DNA of 64,000 nt from Pseudomonas sp. DG56-2 (GCF_004803755.1 NZ_CP032311.1:3736501-3800500); one strand, 5' to 3'; shown: positions 9,391-17,618, numbered from the stretch's first letter. The notes: a model not told the origin generated them from the sequence alone. Made by a program: numbers and translations.

Positions 9391-9401
9391 CTGGGTTGCT
9401 T

Positions 9402-9415
9402 CCTCCGCAAGCGGA
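9402..9415. other. short hairpin between the OYE gene and arsR
   Basis: CTCCGC-AA-GCGGAG is a perfect 6-bp inverted repeat. It overlaps the arsR ribosome binding region on the minus strand, so it could tune arsR translation. It has no T run and is not a terminator. Confidence 0.35.
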
Positions 9416-9440
9416 GAGCTCCTATCGCAAACCGATCATC

Positions 9441-10565
9441 TTAAGCGCTGTAGAAAGGATAGTCGATGTAACCCTCCCCTCCTCCGCCATACAGCGTCGC
9501 AGCGTTGACTGGATTTAATCTCAGCCCGTTCCTGATGCGTAGCGGAAGATCTGGGTTAGCAATGAAGGTACGGCCAAAGCCAAACAGGTCTCCATACCCT
9601 TTTGCTAGAATTTCCTTCGCTTTCTCCTCTGTGTATCGTCCGGAATACATGATTGGCGCTGAAAACGCCTCGCGTAACGCTCTACGAAAAGAATCCGGCA
9701 GATCTGGAGCAGATTCCCAGTCAGCCTCTGCAATCGAAAGATATCCTACTCCCAACTCCTCAAGGATTTTAACGGCTTCGATATAGGTATGATGAGGATC
9801 GGGCTCCACAAGGCCTAAGTAGACACGCTCTTCCTGCGTGGTCTCGAACAATGGCGCAAACCGCACACCCACCCGCCCACCACCGAAAACACTGATCACC
9901 GCTTCGCAGATTTCACGAAGGAATCTCAGCCGATTAACCAACGATCCACCGTACTCATCAGTCCGGCGGTTGGTATGCTCGGAGATGAACTGGTTCACTA
10001 GGTAGCCATTGGCGCAGTGAAGCTCAACTCCGTCGAAGCCAGCTTTTTTGGCGTTCAATGCTGCCTTACGATATAGCTGGACAAGTTCCTTAACCTGATC
10101 AGTCGTCAACTCGACAGGCTCGCTGGGTTCAGCAAGTGCACCTGTTTGTGGGCCGGTTTCGATAAAGACTTTGACGGCCGTGGCACGAACAGCAGATGGC
10201 GCGATCGGCGGATTTCCACCAGGTTGAAGACTGGTGTGTGACACGCGTCCTACATGCCAAAGCTGGCAAAAAATGACAGATCCTTCCGCATGGACTGCAT
10301 CGGTTACTTTTCGCCAGCCTTCTACCTGATCATCGCTGTATATTCCAGGAGTCCAGGCGTAGCCCTGACCACGCGGTTCGATCTGGGCCCCTTCAGTAAC
10401 CATGAAGCCTGCCGTGGCCCGTTGCCGGTAATAGGTAACCATCAGCTCGTTGGGAATATCACCTGGTTGGGAGCTTCTGGAACGAGTCAGAGGAGGAAGC
10501 GAGATACGATTCTTAAGCTCAAGGCCTCCAAGGGAAAGGGGTTGAAACAGGCTGAGATCAGTCAT
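9441..10565 (-). CDS. NemA/xenobiotic reductase-type Old Yellow Enzyme
   Basis: This 374-residue FMN oxidoreductase of the NemA/XenB class reduces activated alkenes, quinones and nitro compounds with NAD(P)H. The catalytic motif is intact (ELHCANGYL: His, Asn and Tyr all present), with LWHVGR upstream and NRRTDEYGGS, GVRFAP and FGRTFIANPD downstream. ATG 10565 (MTDLSLFQPL) is preferred because AGAGG precedes it; the longer frame starting at 10604 would overlap the promoter palindrome. arsR follows in the same direction. It is a more conventional paralogue of the enzyme at 4482. Confidence 0.93.
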   Translation of the reverse strand: MTDLSLFQPLSLGGLELKNRISLPPLTRSRSSQPGDIPNELMVTYYRQRATAGFMVTEGAQIEPRGQGYAWTPGIYSDDQVEGWRKVTDAVHAEGSVIFCQLWHVGRVSHTSLQPGGNPPIAPSAVRATAVKVFIETGPQTGALAEPSEPVELTTDQVKELVQLYRKAALNAKKAGFDGVELHCANGYLVNQFISEHTNRRTDEYGGSLVNRLRFLREICEAVISVFGGGRVGVRFAPLFETTQEERVYLGLVEPDPHHTYIEAVKILEELGVGYLSIAEADWESAPDLPDSFRRALREAFSAPIMYSGRYTEEKAKEILAKGYGDLFGFGRTFIANPDLPLRIRNGLRLNPVNAATLYGGGGEGYIDYPFYSA

Positions 10566-10600
10566 GGTGCCTCTAAGATGATGAATGCCAAGACACATTA

Positions 10601-10624
10601 ACACATTCGAATGTATGAATGTGT
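10601..10624. promoter_or_regulatory. ArsR-type operator candidate upstream of the OYE-arsR operon
   Basis: ACACATTC and GAATGTGT form a perfect 8-bp inverted repeat separated by 8 bp (GAATGTAT), 36 bp before the OYE start. A direct partial copy (ACACATTA) abuts it at 10594. The ATTC/GAAT-rich two-fold symmetry is typical of ArsR operators. Binding by the linked ArsR is inferred. Confidence 0.6.
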
Positions 10625-10854
10625 AATTTGCGACCTCGGCTGAAGTCTGCTAGAGCTTCCAGCTTGAGTAGGATTCTGAGGACGAAGTCTTGAGGTTGCA
10701 GGAAAGCCTTTACGACATTGCCGTTGAAGGGGCTGTTCCGAGGCGCGGAGGCTGTTACTCAGAAGAGTGGTAAATTGAATGGTGCCGGAGAGTTCTTCGA
10801 CAAAAACCGAAAGCGTGTCTGCGGGCTTTGCCTCGTCATTGAATTAGTGATTTT

Positions 10855-11184
10855 CTAAAAACTGTGCTTAAGCTGAGAAAGGATTGCTTTTTTTAATGCA
10901 CCGACCGAGCGAGAGCCGGTCAATATCGAACACAAGTGGCCTTCGTGAAAAACAGCCAAAGATGGCACCGATCGAATACCGTATCTTTGGGAGATTTTCG
11001 GAGAAGCCGCTATATCAATCTTTCCAAATTTAACACGAGCATGAAGTTTATCCGCCAGGGCGTTAAATACTGGCTTCATCTCTTGACAGGGCTTACACCA
11101 AGAGGCGGCGAACAGAACAACACTGTTGCCTTTCGCCACGAATCTAGCAAACTGGCCAGCTTGTAACTCAATTACATGGCTCAT
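10855..11184 (-). CDS. thioredoxin-like protein (WCKPC active site)
   Basis: The 109-residue thioredoxin fold has redox cysteines Cys30 and Cys33 in SWCKPC, the KIDIA strand, and the cis-proline loop RSVPS. The second active-site position is Lys instead of the Gly of housekeeping WCGPC thioredoxins, which should change redox potential or partner choice. It is a cytoplasmic disulfide reductase by fold; no signal peptide is present. It lies within a run of same-strand stress genes but is separated from both neighbours by more than 200 bp. Confidence 0.85.
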   Translation of the reverse strand: MSHVIELQAGQFARFVAKGNSVVLFAASWCKPCQEMKPVFNALADKLHARVKFGKIDIAASPKISQRYGIRSVPSLAVFHEGHLCSILTGSRSVGALKKAILSQLKHSF

Positions 11185-11416
11185 CTAAGTTTCTCTACAC
11201 CATTTCAAGCCAGGGACAGCGAAACAGCTACTGTAGGACGTGCTCTAATTCTACGGAGTCAATTCGCTTGATTTTGAAATAAAAATCCAGACATGGAGAT
11301 CTCTCTAACTATTACACCGTTTCGAATGGTCAGCACTGCGATAGATTCCCCCAACCCTAAGTTATACGAAGAGCACTTATAAAGCAGCGCTTTTCGAAGC
11401 TAAAATCTGAGGCTAA

Positions 11417-12007
11417 TCAGTAATCTCGAACCTCTACAGCTGATTGTTCTAACGCTTCAAGTAAATAGTTGAATCCCTCAAGGGGGTCGGCAGACCTACC
11501 TATCGTCCAGTCAATAAGACTAGCCCCTTCCAGTGCACTCAGCAGCATGAAAGCATAGGACTCGGCTGGCTTTACGAGCAACCAGTTATTTTTCACAGCG
11601 GCCTCACTGACAGCTTTTTTTAGCCACTCAAGCTGTGCCTCAAAAAACTGTTTTGTTAGCCCCTGGAGTGATGGTGGCAGTGCTGCCATTTCTGCCGCTA
11701 AGGCGCCACACAATGGAAGAAGCCCTTCATTGGCGCTTGAGGAAAATAGACGCGAGAACGCTCGTAGGCGCAAAATCGGATCTTGGTCAAGCTCTTCAAT
11801 AGAGTACAAGGTTTCATCGAAGCGATTAATATAGTCCTTGATCAGCTCTTCACCCAAGCACTCCTTAGTCGGAAAATGGTGATGAATGCTGGCCTTTCGA
11901 ATACCAATTTTTGCTGCCAGATCAGCGTAACTAAACGCAGAGTATCCTTTTGATCTCATCTGGTTTTCTGCGATTTTTAACAGTGCTGCTCTTGTCGAGA
12001 TCGACAT
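11417..12007 (-). CDS. TetR-family repressor 1
   Basis: The 196-residue protein has an N-terminal TetR HTH (GYSAFSYADLAAKIGIRKASIHHHF, split here as positions 20-44) and an all-helical ligand domain with PLCGALAAEMAALP. It is clearly paralogous to the repressor at 13928 (shared FSYADLA, KASIHHHFPTKE and LPLCGALAAE). It is the last gene of a same-strand series osmC-SDR-tetR (gaps 84 and 168 bp) whose promoter carries operator site 3, so it may regulate its own operon. AGGAG precedes the ATG. NemR, the E. coli electrophile sensor, is the functional analogue I would compare, but orthology is not shown. Confidence 0.85.
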   Translation of the reverse strand: MSISTRAALLKIAENQMRSKGYSAFSYADLAAKIGIRKASIHHHFPTKECLGEELIKDYINRFDETLYSIEELDQDPILRLRAFSRLFSSSANEGLLPLCGALAAEMAALPPSLQGLTKQFFEAQLEWLKKAVSEAAVKNNWLLVKPAESYAFMLLSALEGASLIDWTIGRSADPLEGFNYLLEALEQSAVEVRDY

Positions 12008-12175
12008 TTACGACTCCTGCGACTAGCTCTCGGCCTCCCTGTACCAGAAACTGGCAGGCTGTCGCCGATCGCCATACGACTGGCTTTTGAATGAAACTTG
12101 AACCAACACACGCCCGATCTCCTGATAACGGTATGAAAGCCGCCCTGCAGCGACTTTCATCAGATCGCGTACTGA

Positions 12176-12949
12176 TCAGGCGCGCACAGCCATAATGCCG
12201 GCATCAACGTCCCAAATCGCCCCAGTCACCCACGATGCCTTATCAGACAAGAGGAAAAGGATTGTATTGGCAACATCCTCCGGAACGCCTACTCGTCCCA
12301 ATGGGTGAAAGGCGTTCAGCGCTTTCATTGCTTCGGGGATTGCCTCTTTATCCATAAACCCTTCATAGATTGAGGTATGGACGATCCCAGGCGAAACAGC
12401 GTTGACGCGAATCCCAGAGTGAGCCAGTTCAATTGCCAGGTTGCGCGTTAATGCATGCAAACCTGCCTTGGCCATCGAGTAAGCCGAAGCAGGAGATCCC
12501 GCCAGTGCCGCCTGGGCCCCAATGGAGCCCACATTCACAATCGCCCCTTCACGCTTGGCGGCGAGCATATTCTTGACCACTGCCTGGGTGATGAAAAAAG
12601 TCGCGCGATTGAGCGATAGATACATGTCGTACTCAGCTTCATCATGCTCGGTAAAAGCCTTCGGAATGAAGATACCTGCAGAGTTCACCATCAAGCTAAT
12701 ATCGCGGTGATTGGCATTGATTTCATTCCGAACTGAATTCATGCCCTCTTCAGTCATCAGATTCGCAACAATCACCGAAACAGGGCCCAGTGCGCTCAGC
12801 TCACTTCGAACGGCGTCGGCTTTGTCTTGCTTACTGCCGGTCAACACCACGCTGCCACCAGCTTTCAGCACCATGCGGGCAGTTTCCAGCCCCATGCCAC
12901 TGGTACCACCGACTACAAGCAGCTTCTTACCTTTGAAAAAATCGCTCAT
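12176..12949 (-). CDS. SDR-family NAD(P)-dependent oxidoreductase
   Basis: This classical short-chain dehydrogenase has 257 residues, the cofactor motif GGTSGMG near residue 14, NSAG in the middle, and the catalytic Ser with YSMAK. The C-terminal SDKASWVTG block is also typical. It reduces or oxidises carbonyl/alcohol substrates; which one cannot be read from sequence. It lies 84 bp behind osmC on the same strand and shares its putative TetR-controlled promoter, which suggests detoxification of reactive carbonyls (inference). Confidence 0.88.
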   Translation of the reverse strand: MSDFFKGKKLLVVGGTSGMGLETARMVLKAGGSVVLTGSKQDKADAVRSELSALGPVSVIVANLMTEEGMNSVRNEINANHRDISLMVNSAGIFIPKAFTEHDEAEYDMYLSLNRATFFITQAVVKNMLAAKREGAIVNVGSIGAQAALAGSPASAYSMAKAGLHALTRNLAIELAHSGIRVNAVSPGIVHTSIYEGFMDKEAIPEAMKALNAFHPLGRVGVPEDVANTILFLLSDKASWVTGAIWDVDAGIMAVRA

Positions 12950-13033
12950 TTCATACTCCAGTAACTGAATTTCCGAAGGTGAAGCGCCAAAGGTCGTTCT
13001 GGCGCTCCAGGGGTAGATTCGAACCTTGCGAAA

Positions 13034-13588
13034 TCAGCCCTCACGAACCTCAAGGGTCGGCACCATGCGAATAGCTTTCGAGAAGTTGGCGTAGTTGACC
13101 GACGTTTTCAGAACATTTTTATGCAGCTCCTCGACACGTTCGCGAGGCGCATCGGTATGCAGGCGAACGACGAAGCTCACTTCGTCGTAGCCTGGGTTGA
13201 CGCTTTCGTCGAGGCCCAAGAAACCACGCAGGTCGAGGGTACCGTCCGTCTCAATTTCCAGACTGTGGATCTTGATACCCATCATGGCGGCGTTGGCCGC
13301 ATAGCCCACCGACATGCAAGCGTTGAGAGCGGCCATTAGCAGTTCTTGAGGGTTCGGTGCCGAGTTTTGGCCCAGCAACTCATTTGGCTCATCGGCGACG
13401 ATTTCGAAATCACGCGAATAGGTCTCACCAGCGAGGCTGTAGCGACTGACTTTCGCCACAGAGCGCGTCTGGCCTTTCCACTCGGTCTTGACGTTAAAGC
13501 TGGCGTGGCGCTTGCCCGCATCCTCAGCAACACCTTGAGCAAACTGCTGCAGGGCGCCTACGTCAATGCCGTTCAGATTGTTAGTCAT
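13034..13588 (-). CDS. OsmC-family protein with a single conserved cysteine
   Basis: The 184-residue OsmC/Ohr-like protein has the first family cysteine, Cys91, in ALNACMSVGY. Classical peroxidase members carry a second reactive cysteine later in the chain. The corresponding segment here reads KTSVNYANFS, with Thr/Ser and no Cys, so a standard two-Cys organic-hydroperoxide reaction is unlikely. A GAGGAC ribosome binding site precedes ATG 13588, and the operator palindrome at 13636 lies 47 bp upstream. It is probably the first gene of osmC-SDR-tetR. Confidence 0.85.
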   Translation of the reverse strand: MTNNLNGIDVGALQQFAQGVAEDAGKRHASFNVKTEWKGQTRSVAKVSRYSLAGETYSRDFEIVADEPNELLGQNSAPNPQELLMAALNACMSVGYAANAAMMGIKIHSLEIETDGTLDLRGFLGLDESVNPGYDEVSFVVRLHTDAPRERVEELHKNVLKTSVNYANFSKAIRMVPTLEVREG

Positions 13589-13635
13589 TTGGTAAGTCCT
13601 CTTCTACGCATGGATGGGTGTGAGACAACACAACT

Positions 13636-13653
13636 CTACCAACTAGTAGGTAG
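13636..13653. promoter_or_regulatory. TetR-type operator candidate upstream of osmC (site 3)
   Basis: CTACCAACTAGTAGGTAG is a perfect CTACC-N8-GGTAG inverted repeat sharing its first 11 bases with site 2. It lies close to the osmC start, where a bound repressor would block the promoter. Confidence 0.65.
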
Positions 13654-13927
13654 CCATGCAATAGGTATCGTTAAATCACCTGATCCACCCCGTTCAACGA
13701 TGGCTTCCCGGCTCTGAGCATTGATTACAGACGCGCGCGGCTATGCACCGCTCGTCCGAAAGGACAGCAGGTGATAAGGAACAGTCGGAACAAGCGGCCG
13801 TCAGGCTGGGAGGGAGAAGAAGGCGGAAGGAGAAGCGTTTACCTAGGAAGACCTACATAGGTGACGCCCACCCTGGCAGGTGGGCAGTCAGGTGTGATTA
13901 CGATGCATTGAAGGATGTAGATCGCGT
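13654..13927. other. intergenic region between osmC and TetR repressor 2
   Basis: No gene is supported. A hairpin GCCCACC-CTGGCA-GGTGGGC at about 13867-13886 lies behind the repressor gene but lacks a T run. A short ACCTA-CA-TAGGT palindrome lies at about 13851. Confidence 0.45.
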
Positions 13928-14491
13928 TTATGACACAACGATGCTTTTCAAAATCAAGCTAAATCCGGATTGCGAGCCTACTTTATCGCTCAGCGCCCAG
14001 GAGACAAAACTGTCACCCTCTAGAATATTTAATATCGCTCTTGAGATTTCTTTTGGATTTAGATCGCCGCGTATCAGATTTTCAGCTTGTCCCTTGGCTA
14101 AATTACTTTCTAACCACAAGAGGTGAATTTGGAAAAACTTGCGAGTCAGTTCTTTGAGACTTTCTGGCAAAGCGGACAACTCTGCTGCAAGCGCTCCACA
14201 GAGAGGCAACATTCCATTTTCCGAGCTATCAACGAACAATGAGGCAAAAGCATTCAAACGAACAAGTGCATCAGGACTTTGCTCATTAATTAATGCTAAA
14301 TTTTTCTCAAACCTAAAAAGATAGCTCTCTATCACCGCGACCCCGAGCCCTTCTTTCGTCGGAAAGTGGTGATGAATACTTGCTTTCTTAATACCAATTT
14401 CATCCGCTAAATCTGCATAGCTAAATGCTGCGTAACCCTTGGTACGCAATAGTAGTTCAGCAGTAATGAGGAGATCGGAACGCGTACTCAT
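13928..14491 (-). CDS. TetR-family repressor 2
   Basis: This 187-residue paralogue of the repressor at 11417 has the same HTH core (FSYADLA...KASIHHHFPTKE) and ligand-domain signature (LPLCGALAAELSALP). ATG 14491 (MSTRSDLL) is chosen because AAGGT precedes it and it aligns with the paralogue's start; the open frame to 14548 adds an unrelated leader. The recognition helices of the two are nearly identical, so both may bind the CTACC-N8-GGTAG sites. I see no clear copy of the site directly upstream of this gene. Confidence 0.85.
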   Translation of the reverse strand: MSTRSDLLITAELLLRTKGYAAFSYADLADEIGIKKASIHHHFPTKEGLGVAVIESYLFRFEKNLALINEQSPDALVRLNAFASLFVDSSENGMLPLCGALAAELSALPESLKELTRKFFQIHLLWLESNLAKGQAENLIRGDLNPKEISRAILNILEGDSFVSWALSDKVGSQSGFSLILKSIVVS

Positions 14492-14605
14492 GACTTTACC
14501 TTGATTTTCTGATAAAGCCATATTAACTGTATCAGGGCAGTGATTCAACTCATAGGGCGATGAGAGGATACCACAACACGCCCCTGATCGCCCGAAACCA
14601 TGTTT

Positions 14606-16084
14606 TTATGTGGCCTGTACGGCTTTTACCTCTTCAACAGACCCTGTTTTTGCTCGAACGACCCTTGACCAACCAATGAGTAGGACAACTGCTATCACAG
14701 GTATTGAAAGGACAGTGTACGTACCGTTAGGGTAATCAAAGCCTAAGAGTACTAGCACAGCAAGCAGGAAACCAAGGGTCAACCAGGAGGTAAATGGCGC
14801 GCCTGGCATTTTGAAATTCACCATTGCAACCTCTCCTCTTTTTACCGCGCGACGATATCGTAACTGCGATAACACAATGAAGGCCCATGTGGAAAGAATA
14901 CCCAAAGAAACCATATTCAACAGCAACTCAAACAGTTGCGAAGGAATCAAATAATTCAAAAACACACCAAAAACGTTAATCCCCATGGTCACTAGGATTC
15001 CCATGTAAGGTACTCCCTGTGAGTTCATACGCTTGAAAAGTTTCGGGGCAGACCCACCCATTGCGAGCGATCTCAACACCCGCCCCGTTGCATACAGTCC
15101 TGAGTTTAAGCTGGACAGGGCAGCTGTCATCACAACAATATTCATGATGGAGCCGATACCTGGAACTCCGAGCGCTTCAAAAAAAGTGACGAAAGGGCTA
15201 ACATTCGCACTATAAGCAGTCCACGGAAGAACAGTAACCAACAAAAATACAGAACCCACGTAGAATAAGCTTATCCGCCAAATTACACCGTTGATCGCTT
15301 TGGGAATAACGCTCCTTGGATCAGCCGTCTCCCCAGCCGCAGTTCCAACCAGTTCTATACTAGCATATGCAAATATCACACCCTGCACAATTATGACTGC
15401 AGGCAGTAAACCATGCGGGAATATACCACCGTTGTCCGTAATCAGGTGCAATCCTGGGATAGTTCCAGCCACCTCATTCCCCGTAGCAAAAAAGTACGAC
15501 CCCACAATCAAGAAGATGCTAATTGCGGCAACCTTTATCACGGCGAACCAAAATTCCATTTCCCCGAACCACTTCACACCAACCATATTCATTAATGTGA
15601 CGACACCCAATGCGCTTAATGCAGATACCCACTGAGGAACATCTGCAAACACACCCCAGTACTTCATGTAAATCGCAATCGCAGTTATATCTACAACACC
15701 TGTCAGCGCCCAGACCAGAAAATACATCCAACCTGCGACGAACGAAGCACGCTCGCCCATAAACTCACGGGTGTAAGAAACAAAGCTCCCACTACTCGGC
15801 CTGTGCATTACCAACTCACCAAGCGCCCTAAGTATGAAGAAAGCGAACACCCCACACACCAAGTACACGACAGCGAGTGCGGGCCCTGCGATCTGCAACC
15901 TGGCACCCGCCCCCAAAAACAAGCCAGTACCAATTGCCCCTCCCAGGGCCATCATCTGAACGTGCCGTTTCTTTAAATGCTTTGAATATCCGCTTTCGTG
16001 GGATTCTAGCCATTCAGATTGACTTTTTAGATCGCCACTTTTGGATTGATGCGCGGACTGCGATGTTTCTAATTGGTTTCTCAT
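14606..16084 (-). CDS. APC-family amino-acid permease, AnsP-like
   Basis: This 492-residue inner-membrane transporter has about 12 hydrophobic segments. The AAT-family start is typical (MMALGGAIGTGLFLGAG, GPALAVVYLVCG, then GELVMHRPSSGSF). The GVVDITAIAIYMKYW segment resembles L-asparagine permease AnsP more than GABA or aromatic permeases. The substrate is not proven. TAGGTGA precedes the ATG. It diverges from metC across a 347-bp region with several operator-like palindromes, so uptake of an amino acid and cystathionine cleavage may be co-controlled. The gene looks more AT-rich than the core genes to the right. Confidence 0.85.
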   Translation of the reverse strand: MRNQLETSQSAHQSKSGDLKSQSEWLESHESGYSKHLKKRHVQMMALGGAIGTGLFLGAGARLQIAGPALAVVYLVCGVFAFFILRALGELVMHRPSSGSFVSYTREFMGERASFVAGWMYFLVWALTGVVDITAIAIYMKYWGVFADVPQWVSALSALGVVTLMNMVGVKWFGEMEFWFAVIKVAAISIFLIVGSYFFATGNEVAGTIPGLHLITDNGGIFPHGLLPAVIIVQGVIFAYASIELVGTAAGETADPRSVIPKAINGVIWRISLFYVGSVFLLVTVLPWTAYSANVSPFVTFFEALGVPGIGSIMNIVVMTAALSSLNSGLYATGRVLRSLAMGGSAPKLFKRMNSQGVPYMGILVTMGINVFGVFLNYLIPSQLFELLLNMVSLGILSTWAFIVLSQLRYRRAVKRGEVAMVNFKMPGAPFTSWLTLGFLLAVLVLLGFDYPNGTYTVLSIPVIAVVLLIGWSRVVRAKTGSVEEVKAVQAT

Positions 16085-16256
16085 GTGTCACCTAAGCGAT
16101 GAATTTGCAGTTTTTGTATTATTTCTTGCAAACCTAAACTTGCGGCAGCATCCAACACAGTAATAGAGCGTTATTATTTTTCTAATGTCACGACACCGGA
16201 GCGATGGATGAACCTCCGCCCCACGCCCGCAGCGACCATGCCGAGACAACAAAAAC

Positions 16257-16274
16257 CTACCATCCGAATGGTTG
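16257..16274. promoter_or_regulatory. operator-like palindrome, permease/metC region (site 4)
   Basis: CTACCATCCGAATGGTTG matches CTACC-N8-GGTAG with one mismatch in the right arm. It lies 173 bp before the permease start and 158 bp before metC. Confidence 0.45.
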
Positions 16275-16334
16275 GCTTTCAACAAAAAATTATTCCTAAC
16301 TTTAAGTTATTGTTTTTCATAGAAAAAATATTCC

Positions 16335-16352
16335 ATACCAACCACATGGTAG
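16335..16352. promoter_or_regulatory. operator-like palindrome, permease/metC region (site 5)
   Basis: ATACCAACCACATGGTAG matches CTACC-N8-GGTAG with one mismatch at the first base. It lies in AT-rich DNA about 80 bp before metC, a likely promoter position. Confidence 0.5.
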
Positions 16353-16412
16353 ACATTTATGCTTTAGATGAATTACCTTCAACCTTCCCTGCGAATCTCT
16401 CCCCCCCCAAAC

Positions 16413-16430
16413 CAACCTTCTGGAAGGTAA
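16413..16430. promoter_or_regulatory. degenerate operator-like palindrome over the metC ribosome binding site (site 6)
   Basis: CAACCTTCTGGAAGGTAA keeps ACC-N8-GGT with the same spacing and has a symmetrical centre (ACCTTC/GAAGGT). It overlaps GGAAGG, which probably serves as the metC ribosome binding site, so the symmetry could be chance or could form an RNA hairpin that limits translation. Confidence 0.3.
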
Positions 16431-16431
16431 T

Positions 16432-17601
16432 ATGAACAAATACAAAAACGTACAAACGTTACTTGCTCAGGCCTCCGTCCAACCTGAGCAACACCATGGG
16501 TTTGTCAACACGCCGGTTTATCGGGGCTCTACGGTGGCATTCCCAACCTGCGAGTCGATGCGCGAGGGACGTCAGAAATACATCTACGGTCGCTGGAACA
16601 ACCCCACTACGGAGGCCTTAAGCCAGGCACTGCAGCAGCTTGAAGGAGCGGAAGGAACAGTAATATGCCCGTCGGGTCTCTCGGCCTGTACCACGGCCAT
16701 TCTTTCGGTGGTCGATGCTGGCGATCATTTGCTCGTAGCCGACAATGTATATGCCCCTATAAGGACATTCTGCGAAACCGAAGGTCGGCGCCTGGGAATC
16801 GAAGTCTCATTTTATGACCCCACAGTAGGGTCAGGCATCATTGATTTCTTGAGACCAAATACTAAAGCCATCTATACAGAGTCTCCCGGTTCTTTAACCT
16901 TGGAAATCCAAGACATTCCCGCGATTGCCAAGGTCGCTCATGCACATGACATACTCGTAATTGCTGACAACACTTGGGGGACACCACTTTACTTCCCGTC
17001 AATAGATCTCGGCGTTGACTTGTCCATCATGGCGGCGACGAAGTATATTGTGGGCCATTCCGACGCTGTCATCGGAACGGTATCGGCTTCCAAGCGAGCT
17101 TGGGATAGACTGAAGCGCTATCACTTCAACATGGGACTATTTGCCAGCCCCGATGACGTGGCCCTTGCGCTCAGAGGACTGCGAACATTAGATGTCCGGC
17201 TTGAACGTCACTTCAAAAACGCAACTGTCGTGGCTAAGTGGCTCGATAGTCACCCCGACGTCGAAGCAGTCTATTACCCAGCCTTAGAGTCCCACCCTCA
17301 ACACCATCTGTGGAAAAGGGACTTCAAAGGCGCCTCAGGCTTGCTTTCATTCATACTTAAACCTTCTACTCAAGCGGCGGCAGATGCGCTTTTAGATAAT
17401 CTTTCGTTGTTTTGCATCGGCTACTCTTGGGGTGGCTATGAAAGCTTGGCGATGATAGCGAACCCCAGTCCTGTAAGAAGCGCAACCGCCTGGGAAATTG
17501 AAGGACACCTTGTTCGACTTCATATTGGTCTTGAAAACCCATCTGATCTCATTGAAGACTTAGAGTCAGGTTTTGCCAAATTTAATTCGCTTAGGTCGTA
17601 A
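16432..17601 (+). CDS. metC: cystathionine beta-lyase (MetC-like PLP enzyme)
   Basis: This 389-residue Cys/Met-metabolism PLP enzyme has the internal aldimine Lys204 in AATKYIVGHSD, the upstream IADNTWGTP and the CPSGLSACT phosphate-binding loop. GHSD plus the GYSWGGYESL C-terminal segment favour cystathionine beta-lyase (cystathionine to homocysteine, pyruvate and ammonia). Related gamma-lyase or synthase activities cannot be excluded. GGAAGG lies 4 nt before the ATG. It diverges from the permease and ends at a strong terminator. In this context it may serve sulfur-amino-acid supply for glutathione (inference). Confidence 0.88.
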   Translation: MNKYKNVQTLLAQASVQPEQHHGFVNTPVYRGSTVAFPTCESMREGRQKYIYGRWNNPTTEALSQALQQLEGAEGTVICPSGLSACTTAILSVVDAGDHLLVADNVYAPIRTFCETEGRRLGIEVSFYDPTVGSGIIDFLRPNTKAIYTESPGSLTLEIQDIPAIAKVAHAHDILVIADNTWGTPLYFPSIDLGVDLSIMAATKYIVGHSDAVIGTVSASKRAWDRLKRYHFNMGLFASPDDVALALRGLRTLDVRLERHFKNATVVAKWLDSHPDVEAVYYPALESHPQHHLWKRDFKGASGLLSFILKPSTQAAADALLDNLSLFCIGYSWGGYESLAMIANPSPVRSATAWEIEGHLVRLHIGLENPSDLIEDLESGFAKFNSLRS

Positions 17602-17618
17602 AGTCCACAAAACATCTT

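Noticed and set aside
12045..12066. Possible operator (TACCAGAAACTGGCA) upstream of TetR repressor 1
   Set aside because: It shows some symmetry, but the arms and spacing do not match CTACC-N8-GGTAG.
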